Origin: a virus
DNA: 64,000 bases
Reading direction: 5' to 3' (one strand)
Virus record (IMG/VR): IMGVR_UViG_3300035670_000040
Span: 62,001-126,000 of that record
Part shown: positions 44,432 to 52,608 of the stretch, one piece after another
Layout of the letters: each line of letters opens with the position of its first letter
Position numbering within the stretch: position 1 is the stretch's first letter
Notes under the pieces: model-generated
Database searches by the model: none
What the model was told of the DNA's origin: nothing
The model's input: the letters and a program-made list of their open reading frames with translations, nothing else
Position numbers and translations under genes: made by a program

Positions 44432-44523
44432 TGAATTTTTACAATATTACTATATTATTATCTCAATGTCCATTAAAAATGGAAAAATATTCAAAAGCAA
44501 GTAAATATATATAGTTCATAAAC

Positions 44524-45000
44524 ATGGATAATTCAAACGAAATAGATTCTATTATAGATCAGTTGAAGAATGATTCTGTTCAAAATTCAACAAGTTCAAA
44601 AAGAAAACCAACACTAACAGGATTGACTGATGAAAATGTAAACGATTATGTTTATAATAAAACAGCAGAAGTCATTGAATCTGGTTTAGATGCTATAAGC
44701 AATTTAAAAGACTCCGTAATGACAGGACAAGACCCAAAGGAGATATCGGCCTTGGCGCAGCTTATAGGAGCAACAACAAAGGCAATTGATGGTCTTAATA
44801 AGATTAATCTACAGATTAAACAACATAAGAATAATATTGAGGTTGCTAAACTTGAAAACGAAAGTTTAAAGAAAATGCAAACATCAACAACAAATGTTCT
44901 TGCTATAGCAACAAGAGAAGAAGTAATGAAAAAACTTTTTGATAAAAATCCAAGAACAGATAAAGTTGAGCTTATAGAGGATGCTGTTGTTGAAGATTAA
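44524..45000 (+). CDS. 16: Small terminase subunit-like protein (gp16)
   Basis: 158 aa, all helical. The centre ('AEVIESGLDAISNLKD', 'GQDPKEISALAQLIGATTKA', 'IDGLNKINLQIKQ') has the pattern of gp16-type small terminases of T4-like phages, in which paired coiled-coil helices form a ring that recognises DNA and regulates the large terminase. Near T4 gp16 length (164 aa). No gp17 is in the window, so the usual 16-17 pairing is broken or lies elsewhere. Family by pattern, moderate. Confidence 0.55.
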   Translation: MDNSNEIDSIIDQLKNDSVQNSTSSKRKPTLTGLTDENVNDYVYNKTAEVIESGLDAISNLKDSVMTGQDPKEISALAQLIGATTKAIDGLNKINLQIKQHKNNIEVAKLENESLKKMQTSTTNVLAIATREEVMKKLFDKNPRTDKVELIEDAVVED

Positions 45001-46034
45001 GAAGATGTTAATCCAGCCTTGTCCATACCTCTATAGAGTTTAGCGAATCTTTCATCTGTAGGTGGATATTTTTCTTTGAATGCTTTAAATGCTTCGTCAT
45101 TTTTAACCATCTGTTTAATTTCAGTAACAGTTTTTCCAATCATTGATCTAGGACCATAACCAAATCCTGCTGGCGGTGGTGTTCTTTGCCCTAACATGGT
45201 TCCACCACCTTTTTGAAAAGGAGGTGTGGTTAATTTAACATTATCTTCTTTTTCTTTTAAGGTAGAGTATTTTTGAGATTCTACTGGATCAATAGTTACT
45301 AATGATCTAAACGGATTTCCTTCTCTATCAAAGAAGAAAATTACAGATTTATCTCTAGATTCAAGACCAGCAATTTGTTTTCCTGATGTTTCACTATCAG
45401 TTGAAATATCAGTCTTTGATTTTGGTTTATAATATTTTACAATTTTTGGTTTAATGAAGTTTCTTTGTGCAACCTCACCCATATTATAAAAATCCTGTTC
45501 TGTAATTCCATATTCTGATGGATTTTGAAGAATATCTAGTTTGGTTAAAAGAAACGCAATATTAAAATAAAGACCGTGCCACTGTTGAAGATTTTCAATT
45601 AATTGTTTAGAAACATTCGGTCTTAATTTAGATTCACGTATTTTCTGTGTATTATAATATTTAAATTGAATTACATTATTTTCTTTAACCTGATCAAATG
45701 AATGATAAGGTGAAGTTGTTGCATTTATAAGACCTTCTACCAATTTTCTTTTTGTCTTTTTGAGTTCCAAATCGGGTAAATTATTAATTAAATTGAATAA
45801 ATTAATAGCTTTATCAATATCATCATTTCCAGATAAAATTGATTTTGATAATTCAGCAAATACAGCCTTGTCTTTTCCACCAGCAAAAACTGCTTTTGCT
45901 TTTTTTATAGCATCTTTCTGTGTTATTGATGCTCTTTTAATTCCAGTTTGCTCTACATCAGCCATCTTTGTTTTAAGACGACTTCTTGCCATTTCATTTA
46001 CCAAATCTTTATAATAATCATTAAACAAATTCAT
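44997..46034 (-). CDS. Unknown protein, 345 aa; candidate internal head protein
   Basis: Basic helical N-terminal half, then a beta region, then a Gly/Pro-rich linker ('TPPPAGFGYGPRS') and a helical end. The extreme N-terminus is amphipathic with Tyr/Phe and ends in L-V-N-E (11-14), like a capsid-targeting peptide. Stop shared with the small terminase through TTAA. In the same direction as the head genes. No family recognised. Confidence 0.5.
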   Translation of the reverse strand: MNLFNDYYKDLVNEMARSRLKTKMADVEQTGIKRASITQKDAIKKAKAVFAGGKDKAVFAELSKSILSGNDDIDKAINLFNLINNLPDLELKKTKRKLVEGLINATTSPYHSFDQVKENNVIQFKYYNTQKIRESKLRPNVSKQLIENLQQWHGLYFNIAFLLTKLDILQNPSEYGITEQDFYNMGEVAQRNFIKPKIVKYYKPKSKTDISTDSETSGKQIAGLESRDKSVIFFFDREGNPFRSLVTIDPVESQKYSTLKEKEDNVKLTTPPFQKGGGTMLGQRTPPPAGFGYGPRSMIGKTVTEIKQMVKNDEAFKAFKEKYPPTDERFAKLYRGMDKAGLTSS

Positions 46035-46051
46035 ACTATATATTTACCAAA

Positions 46052-46285
46052 TTACCAGTACAGGTTGTGATGTAATGCTTCATCAAGAAAACCTTCTTGT
46101 TTCAAATAATCTTTAAGAGAATTTAACAAAGATTTATCAACAACACTATTAGAAATCATTTTTACATTAAAATCTTGAAATGTAGTATTATCTATTGTAA
46201 CGGTAAAATCAGTTCCTTTATATGTCAATTTAACTTTATATGGTCCTTTTGGATTTTTGATTTTTTGGATTGATTTTTTATTCAT
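46052..46285 (-). CDS. Unknown small protein, 77 aa
   Basis: I start at the ATG at 46285; the frame runs further upstream but that part would be a hydrophobic extension overlapping the divergent gene. The product begins with a basic stretch and then a small alpha/beta fold ('PYKVKLTYKGTDFTVTIDN'). 17 bases upstream of the 345-aa gene, same strand, probably one operon. Function unknown. Confidence 0.5.
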   Translation of the reverse strand: MNKKSIQKIKNPKGPYKVKLTYKGTDFTVTIDNTTFQDFNVKMISNSVVDKSLLNSLKDYLKQEGFLDEALHHNLYW

Positions 46286-46370
46286 CGTATGAATTTTAAA
46301 AATAAAAAACTGTATTGTCAAGTCAAAGATTTTTCTTGAAGTTACGATACAGGTAATATAATTATAATAT

Positions 46371-47822
46371 ATGGAAATTATTAAAAATTGTGCATGTGGA
46401 TGTGGAGAAATATTAAAAAACCCAAAAAACAAATATGTAGTAGGTCATTCAAACAGAGATCCAGAAGTAAAAGCTAAAAAAGAAAAAGCTTATTTGGAAA
46501 AATATGGCGTAACAAATCCTAGCAAATCCAAAGATATTAAAACTAAAAAAGAAGAAACCAATTTAAAAAAATTTGGAACAAAATATGCAGCACAAAGTAT
46601 AGATGTAAAAAACAAATTAAAAGAAAAATGGTTAGAAAAGTATGGAGTAGATAATCCTTCAAAATTAGATCACATCAAAACTTTAATTTCAGAAAAAGTA
46701 AAAGCTACAAGAGAAGAGGTAAGAGAAAAATCACAGAAATCATTTTATAAAACTATCCTAAATAGGTTAAAAGAAGAAGGGAAAATGGGAACATTAGAAC
46801 CTTTGTTTGATATAGATGATTATCAAGGAAGACTTTTAAAATACCCATTTAAATGTAGTGTTTGTTCAACTGTATCAGAAACCAATTTAAGATTATCATC
46901 AGAATCATTGAGATGTTTTACATGTAACCCAAAGATAACAACAGGGGGACAATCTTTATTAGAAAGAGATATATGTGATTTTGTAAAAATATTAGATCCA
47001 GATATTAAAGAACAAAATAGAGATATTATATCACCATTAGAATTAGATATAGTTTCAGAAAAATATAAATTAGCAATAGAAATAGATGGATTATATTGGC
47101 ATTCTGAAATAACAGGAAGAAAAACAAAATTCTATCATTCACTAAAAAGAAAAAATACCAATAATAGTGGATATAAATTAATACAAATATTTGAGGATGA
47201 ATGGATAGAAAAACAAAAAATTGTAAAATCCAGAATTAAAAATTTATTTAATAAGAACCTTAAAAAAATATATGCTAGAAAATGCGTAGTTAAAGAAATA
47301 TCATCAGAAATTAAATCTAAATTTCTAAAAAAATACCATATACAAGGAAATGATAAATCTAATTTACACTTAGGTTTATTTTATAAAAATAGATTGGTGT
47401 CTGTTATGACATTTAATCCTTATAGAGTTGCACTAGGAAACAAAGCAAAAGAAAATTGTTATGAATTAACTAGGTTTTGTTCAAACTTTAACTTCTCTGT
47501 CATTGGTGGTGCATCAAAAATATTAAAATATTTTGAAACTAAATATAATCCAAAAGAAATAATTTCTTATGCTGATAAAAGATGGTCAGATGGAAATCTT
47601 TATAAAATACTAGGATTTAATTTAGTAGGAGAAACTCAACCTAATTATTGGTATATCATAAAAAACCAAAGAAAACATAGATTTGCTTACAGAAAATCTG
47701 AACTATCAAAGTTGTTAAAGACATATGATGGAAATCTATCAGAATGGCAAAATATGCAACTAAATGGATATGATAGAATATGGGATTGTGGAAGTTTTAA
47801 GTTTGAAAAAACTTATACATAG
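46371..47822 (+). CDS. Homing endonuclease-like protein (EDxHD/Vsr-like nuclease)
   Basis: 483 aa. N-terminal Zn-type 'CACGCG' followed by three 'L(E/K)K(Y/F)G(V/T)xNPSK' DNA-binding repeats (NUMOD-like), a second C-x2-C pair ('CSVCSTV', 'CFTCNP'), then a nuclease core at about residues 223-260: 'LELDIVSEKYKLAIEIDGLY' and 'GYKLIQIFEDEW', the EDxHD/Vsr-like family seen in phage homing enzymes. A conserved C-terminal domain follows ('GGASKILKYFE...SYADKRWSDG'). Stands alone on the plus strand directly beside the capsid gene; a mobile gene by nature. Target site unknown. Confidence 0.8.
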   Translation: MEIIKNCACGCGEILKNPKNKYVVGHSNRDPEVKAKKEKAYLEKYGVTNPSKSKDIKTKKEETNLKKFGTKYAAQSIDVKNKLKEKWLEKYGVDNPSKLDHIKTLISEKVKATREEVREKSQKSFYKTILNRLKEEGKMGTLEPLFDIDDYQGRLLKYPFKCSVCSTVSETNLRLSSESLRCFTCNPKITTGGQSLLERDICDFVKILDPDIKEQNRDIISPLELDIVSEKYKLAIEIDGLYWHSEITGRKTKFYHSLKRKNTNNSGYKLIQIFEDEWIEKQKIVKSRIKNLFNKNLKKIYARKCVVKEISSEIKSKFLKKYHIQGNDKSNLHLGLFYKNRLVSVMTFNPYRVALGNKAKENCYELTRFCSNFNFSVIGGASKILKYFETKYNPKEIISYADKRWSDGNLYKILGFNLVGETQPNYWYIIKNQRKHRFAYRKSELSKLLKTYDGNLSEWQNMQLNGYDRIWDCGSFKFEKTYT

Positions 47823-47830
47823 AAAATAAA

Positions 47831-47860
47831 AAACCCGTTGATATTTCTATCAACGGGTTT
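47831..47860. terminator. Bidirectional terminator between homing endonuclease and capsid gene
   Basis: Perfect 13-bp stem (47831-47843 with 47848-47860), four-base loop, GC core CCCGTTG, A-run on the left and T-run on the right. It sits between two convergent genes and would stop transcription from both. Confidence 0.9.
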
Positions 47861-47879
47861 TTTTGAGGATTCTATCAAC

Positions 47880-49322
47880 TTAGAGATAGAGACGACCAGC
47901 AGTTTGAGCAACATTGTCGGTACCAAGTCCCTTAACGATGATAAGGTGGTAGTATAAGCTCGCACCGAAGATATGATCAACAACACCATATCTAGTCATA
48001 AGACCAACTCTTGGGGAGAAGTCGTTAGGACCGATAGTGCGCTGAATCATAACCGGAATATACGGACAATATACAATACCTGTATCATAATATTCAGAAC
48101 CTTTGTAACCTAAAAGTGCATACTCAATTGCATCAGCTTGGCTTCTTGCGCCAGCAAGGAGTTGAGCTTCGGTACGAGTATCACGGTAGATGGTGAAACG
48201 TCCACCAACAGTACCAACCTTGGCAATACCAGTAGGTTGAGTGTTGACGTTGCCGTTTACAGGCATCCATTGAAACTCTGGTAACATCTCCAAGATTGTG
48301 CAAACGCGAGGAGTGGCAACGATGAAGTTGGCAGATCCACGGCGGTTACGAATTGCGATGCGGTTAGCCTCGACAATAATCTTGCTGTAGAAGTCACGGT
48401 TGCGTTCGCCAAGCCAACGGGCATCAGCGGAAGCAGCGTACCAGAAACTATATCCATTACCTTTACCTGCATTAAGAGCGATCTGGACCATTCTCATGAT
48501 CATTTCACGGTCGATTTCGGCCTGAATTTCATACGACATAGCGTTTGTTAATTCAGAATCAACATCGAGTCCGTTCATGTTCTTCATGTCCTGCTCAAGT
48601 TCAACAGACCAGCGAGCAGCAAGACGACGAGTCTTAGCTTCAACAGCTGTTTTAGCGAACTCAAGAGAAACTTGAGGAATATTTCCAGTTAACTCAAACT
48701 GACTTAAAAGTTGAGCAACACCTTGATCTTCGGAGACGTACTTGAAGTCGTCATGACCGGAGAGGAATGCACCACTAGTGCCAGTAAAGCGGGTATCAAG
48801 GTTTTGATAACCAAGTTCACCACCGTTATTTTGGCGTGGAACGCCATCATTTCCGACGGTTTGTGGTCCAAGTGAGCCGTATCCGTCAACACCTGTTCCA
48901 CCTAAACTTGCGGTATCATACTTGTAACGCATAGCGAATGCCAAACCAACTGGACCAGCCATTGGCTGAACACCGACGATTTCGTTAGTGATAAGCTCAG
49001 GGAATGTACGACGAACCATTGGTATTAATACCTTTGGAAGTCTTGCATCACCTGTTGCATAACTATCACTGTTAGAAAGACCAGTCTGACCAGGTGCACT
49101 TCCACCGTAAACACCACCGAGAACTCCTGCGGTATTTCCAGCTTCTTCAATGCACCAACGCTCTTGGTTTTCCATGAGAATAGCCGTAGCGAGACGAGAA
49201 TGCTCGTCTTCGATAGGCTTCACACGATCTGAACTATAGTTCAAAACGGGTGCCCATTTCTCTAAGAGAGTGTTAGCACGACCTTTGTCGATAAATCCTG
49301 TTGAGGGTTTGATTGTATTCAT
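47880..49322 (-). CDS. 23: Major capsid protein gp23
   Basis: 480 aa, the main shell protein of the head. 'LPKVLIPMVRRTFPELITNE' and 'VGVQPMAGPVGLAFAMRYKY' match the conserved N-arm of T4-type gp23. The N-terminus 'LATAILMENQERWCIEEAG' carries a gp21 cleavage site (I58-E-E60, cut before Ala61), so about 420 residues would remain. The nucleotide composition is unlike its neighbours (about 47% G+C in a 60-base stretch I counted, versus 25-30% typical), with C-ending codons, consistent with selection for high expression. Terminated by a strong hairpin. Confidence 0.95.
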   Translation of the reverse strand: MNTIKPSTGFIDKGRANTLLEKWAPVLNYSSDRVKPIEDEHSRLATAILMENQERWCIEEAGNTAGVLGGVYGGSAPGQTGLSNSDSYATGDARLPKVLIPMVRRTFPELITNEIVGVQPMAGPVGLAFAMRYKYDTASLGGTGVDGYGSLGPQTVGNDGVPRQNNGGELGYQNLDTRFTGTSGAFLSGHDDFKYVSEDQGVAQLLSQFELTGNIPQVSLEFAKTAVEAKTRRLAARWSVELEQDMKNMNGLDVDSELTNAMSYEIQAEIDREMIMRMVQIALNAGKGNGYSFWYAASADARWLGERNRDFYSKIIVEANRIAIRNRRGSANFIVATPRVCTILEMLPEFQWMPVNGNVNTQPTGIAKVGTVGGRFTIYRDTRTEAQLLAGARSQADAIEYALLGYKGSEYYDTGIVYCPYIPVMIQRTIGPNDFSPRVGLMTRYGVVDHIFGASLYYHLIIVKGLGTDNVAQTAGRLYL

Positions 49323-49406
49323 ATGTTTTTTATTTTACCTTTCTTTTTTTTGGATTATGTTTTTCTAGAAAAGAACCATTCTCTTCTACAACTTTAAATC
49401 TTTTTT

Positions 49407-50294
49407 TTATGATCTTTTGAGTTCTGTTAAATAATCAGTTACAGGGTTATAATCCTGTAAATTTGGTTTTACAGATTCAACTACTAATGAAGGAACTTTT
49501 GCATCTTTTGATACAGATTTTGTCTTTGCTTGTTCAGCAAGAACTGTTCTTTCTTCGTTTTCGTCTTTCTCAAACATATCAACAACATAATTGAAATTTT
49601 CTTCAATATATTCTGGAGATTTGTCACATAAAATTTTTCTTAAATATTCCTTTTTGGATGAACCCATTCCTTTTGTTTTCTTTTCAAGAAGAAGTGCTGA
49701 ATTTGATTGTTCTACAAGTGTAGAAAGTTTAGCATTTTCATTGTAGGATTCATTTAGTTTTTCTTGAAGTTCATTAATTTGATTATTTCCTTTTTTAAGA
49801 ACTTCTTTTACATTTTCATTTAATTGTTCAGGATCAAGATTAAGCATGTTCTTGATTTTTTCCAATTGAGTCCTTGCGTGTGTATTTGCAACAGCTTCTT
49901 CTAATTGTTGAACTGGCATTTGTTTTTCTAAATAAAGATCCAGATAATTGCTAATTTGATTAATTAAATTATTACTAAATTGTTCAGCTTTTTCATTCAA
50001 AGAATTTTTATAAAGGTCTATAACTTCTTCAAGCTTTGTTGTATGGTTTTCATTGATTGCTTCAACTACTTGCTTTAACTTATTGGTGTGATCAAGATCC
50101 AATGCTTCTATTAAGTTCTGAAGTTTTTCTGCGTGTTCTTCATCTTGTTTTAAAAGAGCAGATTCTAATTGTAAAGAAACTTTTGTTTCTACCTTTTCAT
50201 TTACCGCTTTGTTAAAAGCTTCTGCAATTGCGGAAGCGGTTTCTTCATTAAGAACGGTTTGATCCAAATTTTTGAGAATCGATGAAATATCCAT
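49407..50294 (-). CDS. 22: Prohead scaffold protein gp22
   Basis: 295 aa, almost wholly helical with long coiled-coil stretches ('LEEVIDLYKNSLNEKAEQF'), Glu/Lys/Asn-rich. It lies between gp21 and gp23, the T4 position of gene 22. The N-terminus 'SILKNLDQTVLNEE' contains L-N-E (15-17), a gp21 site. gp22 forms the prohead core that shapes the shell and is digested by gp21 before DNA packaging. An 84-base gap, probably with the gp23 promoter, follows. Confident by position and composition. Confidence 0.85.
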   Translation of the reverse strand: MDISSILKNLDQTVLNEETASAIAEAFNKAVNEKVETKVSLQLESALLKQDEEHAEKLQNLIEALDLDHTNKLKQVVEAINENHTTKLEEVIDLYKNSLNEKAEQFSNNLINQISNYLDLYLEKQMPVQQLEEAVANTHARTQLEKIKNMLNLDPEQLNENVKEVLKKGNNQINELQEKLNESYNENAKLSTLVEQSNSALLLEKKTKGMGSSKKEYLRKILCDKSPEYIEENFNYVVDMFEKDENEERTVLAEQAKTKSVSKDAKVPSLVVESVKPNLQDYNPVTDYLTELKRS

Positions 50295-50307
50295 AAGTTA
50301 TATAATT

Positions 50308-50526
50308 TTATTTACCTTTCTTTGATACAGTTTTGTTATTTTTTTTACAGTCACTACAATGTTTTTTCTTTTTTTTACAATCATCACAGCAATATTCTTT
50401 TTCTTTAACTATTTTTTTTACCTTTTGTTTTACCTTTTCTGTCAAAATAGTTTTCAATAGAGAATCCGCTAAAGAATAATTTTTTTCACAAATAGCTGTT
50501 ATAAATTTTGAAATGTCATTTCTCAT
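50308..50526 (-). CDS. Small prohead-core-like protein with Cys cluster
   Basis: 72 aa between gp21 and gp22. The N-terminal part ('DISKFITAICEKNYSLADSL') is amphipathic helix as in small core proteins of T4-like phages (gp67/gp68-like position). The C-terminal part is Lys-rich with C-C-x-x-C and C-x-x-C ('YCCDDCKKKKKHCSDCKK'), a likely zinc site that T4 gp67 lacks. Role in the prohead core is inferred from location. Confidence 0.55.
   Translation of the reverse strand: MRNDISKFITAICEKNYSLADSLLKTILTEKVKQKVKKIVKEKEYCCDDCKKKKKHCSDCKKNNKTVSKKGK
50309..50316 (-). promoter_or_regulatory. Late-type promoter box before gp22
   Basis: Minus strand reads GGTAAATA, 14 bases before the gp22 ATG. One change from NATAAATA. 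Confidence 0.4.
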
Positions 50527-50536
50527 ATTTTAATAC

Positions 50537-51208
50537 TTACAAAGTTTTGAGTGCATTAATAAACGCAATTACTTGTTCTTTTAAATATTGATTTTTATTG
50601 TTTCTTGGAAGATTACCAATATTTTTTTCAAATCTTTCAAACAATGGTTCAAAATTTCCATTTTCAGTTAAAATCCATTGTTTTGATTCAAGAATACCAT
50701 TAACAAATGCTGTTGGAACGGATGGATCAGCAACAACATCAACAGCAACAAGTCTAAAGTCTGAAACTTTATTGTATTGACCATCTGAATCAAGTCTTCC
50801 TAATGCTCTAGAAGAAACACCTAATTTAACTCCATCAAGAATAAGTGATCTAACAATTTGTCCCATAGGGGTAGAAAGAATTCTGGATTTTCCTTCAAAT
50901 ATATTTCCGTTTTGTTTTAATTCTGTCACCATATGACAGATTCTTTCTAGATTTATTTCTGGCGAGGAAGGATGGTTTAATTCTCCTGTAGACCTTTTTC
51001 CTAAAATCATCTCGTTAGAATATCTATCGACCTCTTTAACCATTTCTTCCAATGGATAAATTCTTTTGTTTTTGTTAGCTTCATTAGCCATCAAAAATGG
51101 ACCATGAATAAATAAATTAGAAGGAGAGTTCCTGTTTTTTTCTTCAACTAAATATTGAACTTCATATGTTGGTTCTTCAACTAAAAGTCGATAGGCGTTA
51201 TTCTGCAT
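50537..51208 (-). CDS. 21: Prohead protease gp21
   Basis: 223 aa serine protease of the herpesvirus-assemblin-like fold that matures the head by cutting gp22, gp23 and internal proteins after (L/I)-x-E. His79 in 'STGELNHPSS' and Ser132 in 'LGVSSRALG' are the expected catalytic pair, followed by 'DVVADPSVP'. The N-terminal 'YRLLVEEPTYE' offers its own L-x-E site. Full T4 length (212 aa). A TGTAAATA box lies 15 bases upstream. Confident. Confidence 0.92.
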   Translation of the reverse strand: MQNNAYRLLVEEPTYEVQYLVEEKNRNSPSNLFIHGPFLMANEANKNKRIYPLEEMVKEVDRYSNEMILGKRSTGELNHPSSPEINLERICHMVTELKQNGNIFEGKSRILSTPMGQIVRSLILDGVKLGVSSRALGRLDSDGQYNKVSDFRLVAVDVVADPSVPTAFVNGILESKQWILTENGNFEPLFERFEKNIGNLPRNNKNQYLKEQVIAFINALKTL

Positions 51209-51223
51209 AATATATTATATTAT

Positions 51224-51231
51224 TATTTACA
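51224..51231 (-). promoter_or_regulatory. Late-type promoter box before gp21
   Basis: Minus strand reads TGTAAATA, one change from the consensus, 15 bases before the gp21 ATG. Confidence 0.45.
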
Positions 51232-51702
51232 CTAGTTAAGTGTAATTTCATTCTCAGTTAGTATTAAAAATAAAAAATTATTTTTTTCGCACCATTTTTT
51301 TGCTGCATTAAACTTAGCTGTATTTGTAGCATATTGAACATTTTCATATATTGTTGTCTTCTGTGACTTTTTATTAGAAGGAATAGGAGGTTGTGTTTGT
51401 TTAAATGGTTTTACTTCTATTAAAACTTTTTTTATACTACCATCTTTCTGTTTTATACTAGCTACCATATCAACAAAATATCTATGTAATTTATTATCAA
51501 GAGGAGAAATGTACGGAATAACAACAGATTCAGAACCCCATGTTAATACATTTGAATTGTTATCTAGCATTCTCATTGCATTAAGTTCCATTTTAGATCT
51601 ATATATAATAGGAAGAGTTCCTTTATATTTTGATGGATTTAGTGGTCTAAATCTACCTTGTTTATAATTTGTATTTTTTTTAATTAATTGAGGTTTTATC
51701 AT
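51232..51702 (-). CDS. 4: Head completion protein gp4
   Basis: 156 aa. The T4 gp4 (gp50/65) signature is clear: 'GRFRPLNPSKYKGTLPIIYR', 'SKMELNAMRMLD', 'VLTWGSESVVIPYISPLDN', 'HRYFVDM' and 'LIEVKPFKQTQPP'. The E...D...E-x-K pattern is that of a restriction-nuclease-like fold; in T4 the protein caps the filled head before neck addition. Four-base overlap with the gp13-like gene. Confident. Confidence 0.9.
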   Translation of the reverse strand: MIKPQLIKKNTNYKQGRFRPLNPSKYKGTLPIIYRSKMELNAMRMLDNNSNVLTWGSESVVIPYISPLDNKLHRYFVDMVASIKQKDGSIKKVLIEVKPFKQTQPPIPSNKKSQKTTIYENVQYATNTAKFNAAKKWCEKNNFLFLILTENEITLN

Positions 51703-52598
51703 CCAACAAAAAATGCTGTTATTGGTTCTCTATCTATTAAGTCTTTTGTAATTTCTTCTTCAAGCTGTTGTTTTTCTGCTATACCTTGACTCATTACATC
51801 TTGATGATTAACTGTTTGATTACCAAACAAGTTAGTTCCACTATATTTCCCTCTTACATGACCAATTGTAATTTTACTAAGAGCAAGAACATATCTATAA
51901 ATCCAAAGTTGACTAACAATATCTCTGATTGGTTTTTGTACATGACAACCAACTAATCCATAATATATTTGTTGTGTTGATGGTTCTGGAATTAATCTTA
52001 AATATTGTGTTTCTGGAGAAAATCTAAAATATGGTTTTAGTGCTAATAATTTCTCTCTAGTATCTAACCATTCTTTTAGTGCATTCCATGTAATTAAATC
52101 ATATCCAACATTTCCTAATAGATGACCAAAATATGCTTGTTGTGCTATTGTATGTTCTATTGTAAAAAGTGTATTAACACCAGAATTATTTCCTTCCATG
52201 AACGAGAATACATCAATAACCTTTCTATAGTCATCCATGTCGAAATCATAAGCAGCACTTAATCCAACAGAATCGGTCAGTATATCGTTTCTATTTGGAT
52301 TATACATCTCTGGTGTTACACTGAAAAGTTTATCCATTCTAAGACCTTTTCCTGGTTCATAAAGGTCTGATCTAAATACTAAATATTCTTCAGTGGTCCC
52401 ACCAAATTTCGTGAAATATTCACAAGCAATATCTATATTTTCATACATTTGCTCACTGCTTATTTCTACTTCAATTAAAGGTTCTCCTAATGATCTTCTA
52501 ACTCTTTGAGCTAAGTGATCATAACTTTTAATTTTTGAATTAAAAGTTGTGCTTCCATGAAAAGGGTTAGGTAATACTGGCTGTGGAGGATATGACAT
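51699..52598 (-). CDS. 13: Neck protein gp13-like
   Basis: 299 aa. The motif 'LAQRVRRSLGEPLIEVEISS' followed by 'EQMYENIDIACEYFTKFGG' matches the N-terminus of gp13-type neck proteins of T4-like phages (L-G-x-P-x-I-x-V-E-x-x-x-x-Q-x-x-x-x-I-x-x-x-x-x-x-x-F). Neck proteins seal the portal after packaging and dock the tail. T4 gp13 is 309 aa. Between an adhesin gene and gp4, coupled to gp4. No separate gp14 was seen in the window. Confidence 0.75.
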   Translation of the reverse strand: MSYPPQPVLPNPFHGSTTFNSKIKSYDHLAQRVRRSLGEPLIEVEISSEQMYENIDIACEYFTKFGGTTEEYLVFRSDLYEPGKGLRMDKLFSVTPEMYNPNRNDILTDSVGLSAAYDFDMDDYRKVIDVFSFMEGNNSGVNTLFTIEHTIAQQAYFGHLLGNVGYDLITWNALKEWLDTREKLLALKPYFRFSPETQYLRLIPEPSTQQIYYGLVGCHVQKPIRDIVSQLWIYRYVLALSKITIGHVRGKYSGTNLFGNQTVNHQDVMSQGIAEKQQLEEEITKDLIDREPITAFFVG

Positions 52599-52608
52599 AT
52601 TATATTAC

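Noticed and set aside
46286-46432. N-terminal extension of the 77-aa gene back to 46432
   Set aside because: It would overlap the start of the divergent homing endonuclease gene and its promoter region, and its composition is that of random AT-rich sequence.
48257-48901. Minus-strand open frames inside the capsid gene
   Set aside because: Out-of-frame shadows caused by the higher G+C of gp23; no start context and no recognisable protein features.
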